Shown: positions 59,939 through 64,000 of the stretch, one piece after another
How positions within the stretch are numbered: the stretch's first letter is position 1
How the letters are laid out: each line of letters begins with the position of its first letter
NCBI RefSeq assembly: GCF_002896965.1
Contig: NZ_LYMM01000031.1
Span: 1-64,000 of the forward strand
Length of the DNA: 64,000 bases
Direction of reading: 5' to 3'
From: Novosphingobium guangzhouense
GTDB lineage: Bacteria; Pseudomonadota; Alphaproteobacteria; Sphingomonadales; Sphingomonadaceae
Notes under the pieces: model-generated
The model's input: the letters and a program-made list of their open reading frames with translations, nothing else
Told to the model about the DNA's origin: nothing
Database searches by the model: none
Position numbers and translations under genes: made by a program

Positions 59939-60871
59939 CTACCCCTTTAGCACGGCGCGGATCGCCGCCACCGCCGGTCGGGGCGTGAAATCGTTGTTGA
60001 ACAGGCCGAAGTTGGTCATCTCACCCCGCCCCTGCCACGAAAACAGTTCGTAGATGTTGATCGTATGGACGAACGGGCGGGCAAGGGCAGCGCGCACATC
60101 CGATGCCAGAAGCCGTGCCTGCTGATCCAGCGTCACCGGAGGCGAAGTGACGTTCGATGCGCCGCCGCCGGTCGTGCGGCCCCATTCGGTGATCACGCCC
60201 TGCCGGTGCCCCCCCTGCGCGATCCGGGTCCGAAACCCCGCAAGGCGCGCGGCGGTGTCCGATGCCGGGGCGGGATAGATATGGCTGTTGCCCATGTCGC
60301 AGTAGGGGCCCTGCTGTGCCTGCATGAAATCGTTGCTGGCGATGAGCGGCAGCGCGGAGAGCGCGCGGTCGGCCTTGATCGCCTTGTGGAAGTCGCGGAT
60401 GAAGGCCATCAGCGCGGGGGCGTTGCCGGTGCGAAAGCCAAGGCGCTTGTCCGTGATGCCCTTGTAGGTCACGGGGTTGAGATCGGGTTCGTTGGGATAT
60501 TCGATCGCCCAGATCGATCCGGGCGCCGCCGCCAGAAATGCCTTCAGATCGCCGATCGTCGTCGGGATCGCCCGGACGGAGAGCGTGAAGCAGAATTTCA
60601 CGCCCGCGCGGGCAAGCCCCACGTAGGTCGCCCAGCCCGGCGTACCGCGATAGGGTTCGCGGCAGCGCATCCGCCGCACCCCGCCAAGCCGGTTCAGCGC
60701 GGGCAGGATATTGGCCAGCTTGTAGGGAGATCCGGTGTCCTGAGGACGCCCCTGCACCATGAACCGGCTGATCGCTCCGCCTTGTGCCAGCGCGGCAGGA
60801 GACAGCAGCGGCGCTGCGGCCAGTCCCCCGATCACGGCGCGGCGGGTCAGCGGGAACGGGGCGTCAGTCAT
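59939..60871 (-). CDS. Tat-exported glycoside hydrolase-like protein
   Basis: A 310-residue TIM-barrel-like protein with a twin-arginine signal (LTRRAVIGGLAAAPLL). Acidic residues of a GH-A-type active site are seen in IEYPNEPDLNPVTY (acid/base Glu after Asn) and VITEWGRTTGGG (nucleophile-like Glu). It may trim or degrade the polysaccharide made by this locus. The start overlaps the SleB-type gene stop (ATGA), so the two are co-expressed. Exact family is not decided. Confidence 0.75.
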   Translation of the reverse strand: MTDAPFPLTRRAVIGGLAAAPLLSPAALAQGGAISRFMVQGRPQDTGSPYKLANILPALNRLGGVRRMRCREPYRGTPGWATYVGLARAGVKFCFTLSVRAIPTTIGDLKAFLAAAPGSIWAIEYPNEPDLNPVTYKGITDKRLGFRTGNAPALMAFIRDFHKAIKADRALSALPLIASNDFMQAQQGPYCDMGNSHIYPAPASDTAARLAGFRTRIAQGGHRQGVITEWGRTTGGGASNVTSPPVTLDQQARLLASDVRAALARPFVHTINIYELFSWQGRGEMTNFGLFNNDFTPRPAVAAIRAVLKG

Positions 60872-62106
60872 GGCGATATGCCCTCTTTCCCGTGGCCCTG
60901 CCCCGGCCCCTGAACCGCCAGCAGCCTGCCCAGCGCGGCGGCATCGCGCGGCATGCATTGCCGGGGGTCTGCGCGGACGGTGCGCGCACAGTCCCACAAG
61001 GCGATTTCCGCCCGCGCCGCGGCGTTGCGAATGAAGACGAAGGCGGGCCTTTCGCGCAAGGTTGCAGCGGCAGACGTCCAGCCCAGCACCTGGCAATCGG
61101 CCTTGCCCGCGCAGCGAGACAGGGCCTCCATCGCCCATCGCCCCGGCGGCGATACGGGATCGAGCGCCAGCACCATCGCCCCCGGCGGCGCGGCCATCCG
61201 CGCGGCCGGGACCGCCACGGCGGGCGCGAAAAGTGCGACAGGCGGTGCCCCGTCCGGCTGCGGTGTGCCAAGGGCGAGAGCAGCATCGGCATCGGCATCA
61301 TGCTCGGCGCCCGATCCCAGAAACGCCACCTGTGTTACCGCCGGTTCGGTGCGGGACAGTTCCGCCGCCGATCTGCCGCGGGCACGCCAGGGGAAACGAT
61401 AGAATATGTGCGCCCCCACCCGCGCCAGCTTGACCAGCCCCGGTGCCCAGTAAGGGTAGACGTAGTCGGCATGATAATGCGTGGCTTCGCCCACCGTGGG
61501 GTCGACCGCCCCATGCAGCGCGGCTGCCGCAAGCGCGCGGGCGCGCTGCCAGGCGGCCTGCCCCGGCCGACGCGCCAGTGCGCCGTCGCAGGTGAAGGTG
61601 AACTGGCATCCGGTGCGCAGGTGCGCGCCCTGAAACACCACGCCGCATACGGTAGCCGGATAGATCGGGTGCCGCACCCGGTTGAGCACGACCTGGATGA
61701 CGGCGCGCTCTCCGGCGGGATCGTCCCCCGCTTCGTACCATGCGGCAGCGGCAAGGCAGGTCTGCGCCCGGTCGAAATCGTCCGCCAACCCGGCAAATCC
61801 GAAGGGCCGCCCGGCGCCCGGCAGCGCATCGAGAACGCGGGCGGTATTGATGAGGCGGGCCGCCTGTGCAGATCCTGCCGTGTCGGCCTCTGGCGCGGTA
61901 GACCCGAACGGCGGGCGCGCCATGCCGGTAGGGGACGGGGTCCGAGGCGTGCTTCGCGGTGCGAACCGGTCCGGTACGGGCACCGGCAAAGGGGCGGCGT
62001 AGGAAGACAGCGCCAGCGCGGCCGTCAGCGCTCCCCCGGCGCGAACCGCACCGGATCGCACACGCGCTGCAAGCCTCTGGGGCAGGAAGAGCCCTTTTCC
62101 GGTCAC
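60868..62106 (-). CDS. SleB-type cell wall hydrolase
   Basis: A 412-residue protein with an N-terminal hydrophobic signal (GALTAALALSSYAAPLP) and a Hydrolase_2/SleB catalytic domain (CLAAAAWYEAGDDPAGERAVIQVVLNRVRHPIYPATVCGVVFQG, in pieces, with the Glu in WYEAG... and later HYHADYVYPYW). Such enzymes cut peptidoglycan glycan strands. The C-terminal 160 residues are Ala/Pro-rich with no clear domain. GTG 62106 starts the frame; presence in a polysaccharide locus suggests help in passage through the wall. Confidence 0.85.
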   Translation of the reverse strand: MTGKGLFLPQRLAARVRSGAVRAGGALTAALALSSYAAPLPVPVPDRFAPRSTPRTPSPTGMARPPFGSTAPEADTAGSAQAARLINTARVLDALPGAGRPFGFAGLADDFDRAQTCLAAAAWYEAGDDPAGERAVIQVVLNRVRHPIYPATVCGVVFQGAHLRTGCQFTFTCDGALARRPGQAAWQRARALAAAALHGAVDPTVGEATHYHADYVYPYWAPGLVKLARVGAHIFYRFPWRARGRSAAELSRTEPAVTQVAFLGSGAEHDADADAALALGTPQPDGAPPVALFAPAVAVPAARMAAPPGAMVLALDPVSPPGRWAMEALSRCAGKADCQVLGWTSAAATLRERPAFVFIRNAAARAEIALWDCARTVRADPRQCMPRDAAALGRLLAVQGPGQGHGKEGISP

Positions 62107-62207
62107 CCGATCGTGATGCCCCTATCCCGCATTGCAGCAAAGCCACCATGGCGGGGCAGAGCGGGGTGCATCGGGCGTAGCCATTTGGGATTAGCCGTGA
62201 GCGCAGC

Positions 62208-63344
62208 CTAAGCGCGGCGCGGCGGTGCTGGCGGCGCGATCAGGTTGCGGGTTGCGCGCGATGCCATGTCGTGACGCCGGGCGGTGCGCGCCTCTGCATC
62301 GAAACCCAGCGCCTGCGCCACCAGATCGGCAGCCTGCGCAGCCTCTCCGGGCTGAGCGACGGGGATCGCGAATTCCCCCGCGACGACCCGCACTTTGCTG
62401 GTGCCGTCTCCGATCCCCAGCACCGGAGCGCCAGCGATCACCGCGAAAATCAGCGAATGCAGGCGATTGGTCAGTACCAGTCCCGCCTGCCGATAAAGCC
62501 GCGTCAGTACCGCCAGTTCAAAGCTGTCGACGATGCGCGGGGCGCTGGCGGACCATCGCGCCGCGATCCGTGCCGCTGCCGCCCGGTCCATGCTTTCGCG
62601 CGGATCGTGGCAGGCGATCGCCAGCCGTGCCCCCGGCAGGGCGGCCAGCGCCGCCGCGATCATCGCGTCAAGCAGGGCCGTGTCCAGCACCCGCCCTTCG
62701 CCCGCATCGTCGCAAGGGGCCACCACCACCCAGCGCCGCCGGTCCCCTGCCTCGTCGCCCGCGCCCTCTTCCTCTCCGGGGTCGTCTCCCGCAAGGGGGC
62801 TGACGGTGGGAAAGAACACCATGTCCGCCGTGACCGCCACGGCCTTGCCCGGCAGCAGCGCTGCAAGGTTGAGCTTCGAGATATCGTCGCGCACGTTCAC
62901 TATCGCGCAGCGGCGCAGGACCGCGCGCCACAGGAACCGGCGCAGCGGCGAACGGATGACGCTGACACCCAGCCCGCGCGTGGTCACCGTGCCGCCGCCA
63001 AGAACGGCGGCCAGCGCGGCCAGCGCCAGTCCGGCCAGCGACGCCGCAGAGACGTTGTCGCGCACGATCTGCCCGCCGCCCAGCACCAGTTCCGCCCCCC
63101 AGACGCGGCGCGCGAAAGCCACGATCTGCTTGCCGGGGACCAGCGTTCCGCCTGCCTCCTCCACCTGCCGCTCGATCGCTTCGGGCAGGCCGGCCCAGCG
63201 CCGCACCGCGCCGCCGCGCCCTTGCGTCAGGGCAAGGTTCTGCAAGGTCAGCTTGAGATCGCCCAGATTGTGAAGGTCACCGGCCACGAAGACCTGCGGC
63301 CGCCGGGCCGGGGCGGAACGGGCGGGAGCGGAACGGGCCGGCAT
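62208..63344 (-). CDS. Polysaccharide pyruvyl transferase family protein
   Basis: A 378-residue member of the PS_pyruv_trans family. It has VFVAGDLHNLGDLKLTLQNL near the start, ELVLGGGQIVRDNVSAASLAGL (glycine-rich block) and LTNRLHSLIFAVIAGAPVLGIGDGTSKVR (the HS/R-x-H block, in pieces). A second such gene is at 52882-54234, so two pyruvyl or similar transfers may occur. The start overlaps the stop of the polymerase gene (TGATG). An Arg/Ala/Pro-repeat N-terminus comes from GC-rich DNA. Confidence 0.85.
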   Translation of the reverse strand: MPARSAPARSAPARRPQVFVAGDLHNLGDLKLTLQNLALTQGRGGAVRRWAGLPEAIERQVEEAGGTLVPGKQIVAFARRVWGAELVLGGGQIVRDNVSAASLAGLALAALAAVLGGGTVTTRGLGVSVIRSPLRRFLWRAVLRRCAIVNVRDDISKLNLAALLPGKAVAVTADMVFFPTVSPLAGDDPGEEEGAGDEAGDRRRWVVVAPCDDAGEGRVLDTALLDAMIAAALAALPGARLAIACHDPRESMDRAAAARIAARWSASAPRIVDSFELAVLTRLYRQAGLVLTNRLHSLIFAVIAGAPVLGIGDGTSKVRVVAGEFAIPVAQPGEAAQAADLVAQALGFDAEARTARRHDMASRATRNLIAPPAPPRRA

Positions 63345-64000
63345 CAGGTCGGCCAGCCTGCCGCCGATGCGCCTGCCGCCCCCCCCGCCGATGCCCCTGC
63401 CGGCGCGTCCGAGATGCGGCGGCTTACCACCAGCGACAGGTCGGGCCGGATGAGCGGGCGCGGCAGCATCCGGTAAAGCGCCATGGCCGCGCCCGCGAAG
63501 ATCGCGAAGTTCACCCCCGGATGGCTGTTGGGCGAAGATATCGCGGCAGGCACAAGGATAAGGGGCGCGGTGACCGCGCAGGCTTCCATCACTGCCCTGA
63601 CGGCATCGCGCGGACGCTCCCTTGCCGGTCCGGCAGACCCTTCCATGCCCTGCGGACCTGCGGGCGAGCGCCAGATCACGCTGACCACGTTGAACAGATA
63701 TATCCCGAAGGTGACGATGCCCACGACGCCCATCGTGCCCAGGATCGCCATGAACAGGCTGGACGAACGGAAACTGCCCGGACCCACGCCCAGCCCGCCC
63801 GATGCGGTGAAGGCGGTCAGCCCCTGCATCGCCCAGAACAGGCGCTGCTGCCCGGAATCGCTGTTGCCCTTCTCCACCGTCATGTGCAGCACCATGTCGC
63901 CGATCCTTGCGACCCCGCCCGGCACCAGCGCCAGCCCGATCGCGGCGATCACCACGATCGCGAAGACGGTGATCCCCGCCTGCCGCAGCCGCACCGGCTC
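63344..64000 (-). CDS. O-antigen ligase/polymerase-type membrane protein, C-terminal part
   Basis: The 3' end of a membrane protein gene that runs out of the window at the right edge; GTG 63994 is only an internal codon. The visible 217 residues have about four hydrophobic segments and the block GGLGVGPGSFRSSSLFMAILGTMGVVG, typical of the large loop and following helix of Wzy/WaaL-type polymerases and ligases. It would act with the flippase at 58400-59896. The C-terminal 30 residues are Ala/Gly-rich. Stop overlaps the next start (TGATG). Confidence 0.75.
   Translation of the reverse strand, partial: EPVRLRQAGITVFAIVVIAAIGLALVPGGVARIGDMVLHMTVEKGNSDSGQQRLFWAMQGLTAFTASGGLGVGPGSFRSSSLFMAILGTMGVVGIVTFGIYLFNVVSVIWRSPAGPQGMEGSAGPARERPRDAVRAVMEACAVTAPLILVPAAISSPNSHPGVNFAIFAGAAMALYRMLPRPLIRPDLSLVVSRRISDAPAGASAGGAAGASAAGWPT

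Noticed and set aside
62107..62207. Possible terminator or small RNA between the SleB-type gene and the pyruvyl transferase-like gene
   Set aside because: No convincing stem with a T run was found.

Overview
The window looks like part of a megaplasmid or chromid of a sphingomonad (Alphaproteobacteria, probably Novosphingobium). The evidence is high GC with strong third-position GC codon use, two large TonB-dependent receptors, a periplasmic molybdenum hydroxylase pair, and a parA-parB-repA replication block whose initiator belongs to the RPA family used by many sphingomonad megaplasmids. No tRNA, rRNA, CRISPR array or insertion sequence was recognised. The assignment to genus is an inference from gene content.

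Layout. 1-2.4 kb: the 3' end of flgA, then flgH and a flagellin gene. 2.4-4.8 kb: a MASE1-type sensor kinase overlapping a FixJ/LuxR-type response regulator. 4.8-8.2 kb: a TonB-dependent receptor and a secreted nucleoside hydrolase on the minus strand. 8.2-12.8 kb: the replication and partition region, with an iteron array (8499-8625, plus an inverted copy near 8750), repA, parB, parA and three 16-18 bp parS palindromes. 13-16.7 kb: an MFS transporter, a divergent LysR regulator, a VapBC toxin-antitoxin pair and a small membrane ORF. 16.7-30.2 kb: a probable uptake and catabolism region with two MFS transporters, a methyltransferase, a second TonB receptor, a flavoprotein, an alpha/beta-hydrolase, an FAD monooxygenase and a two-subunit molybdenum hydroxylase. 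30.2-36.3 kb: a structured non-coding stretch and a giant autotransporter. 36.3-39.8 kb: a HEPN/MNT pair whose HEPN gene carries an in-frame stop, an MscS channel and two small hypothetical genes. 39.9-42.2 kb: flgD and fliK. 42.3-47.1 kb: a CDP-sugar operon. 47.2-64 kb: a large exopolysaccharide locus with glycosyltransferases, two pyruvyltransferase-like proteins, an aminotransferase, a flippase, a secreted glycoside hydrolase, a SleB-type hydrolase and the start-less end of a polymerase/ligase.

How the parts work together. ParA, ParB and the parS sites should segregate the replicon, and RepA should fire replication from the iterons. The flagellar genes on both flanks and the CDP-sugar operon reading toward fliK raise the possibility that surface sugar synthesis and motility genes are co-organised here. 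The exopolysaccharide genes overlap end to end (ATGA or GTGA junctions from 52882 to 59896), so they are probably one transcript.

Most unusual points: a parS palindrome and two hairpins lie inside the repA coding sequence and recur in the same order in the parB-repA gap; two separate four-unit arrays of a 10-11 bp GGCACCYA repeat each start just after a stop codon; the HEPN toxin gene is broken by one nonsense codon; an alpha/beta-hydrolase has His in place of the nucleophile Ser; and a CDP-sugar operon lacks a recognisable CDP-glucose 4,6-dehydratase.
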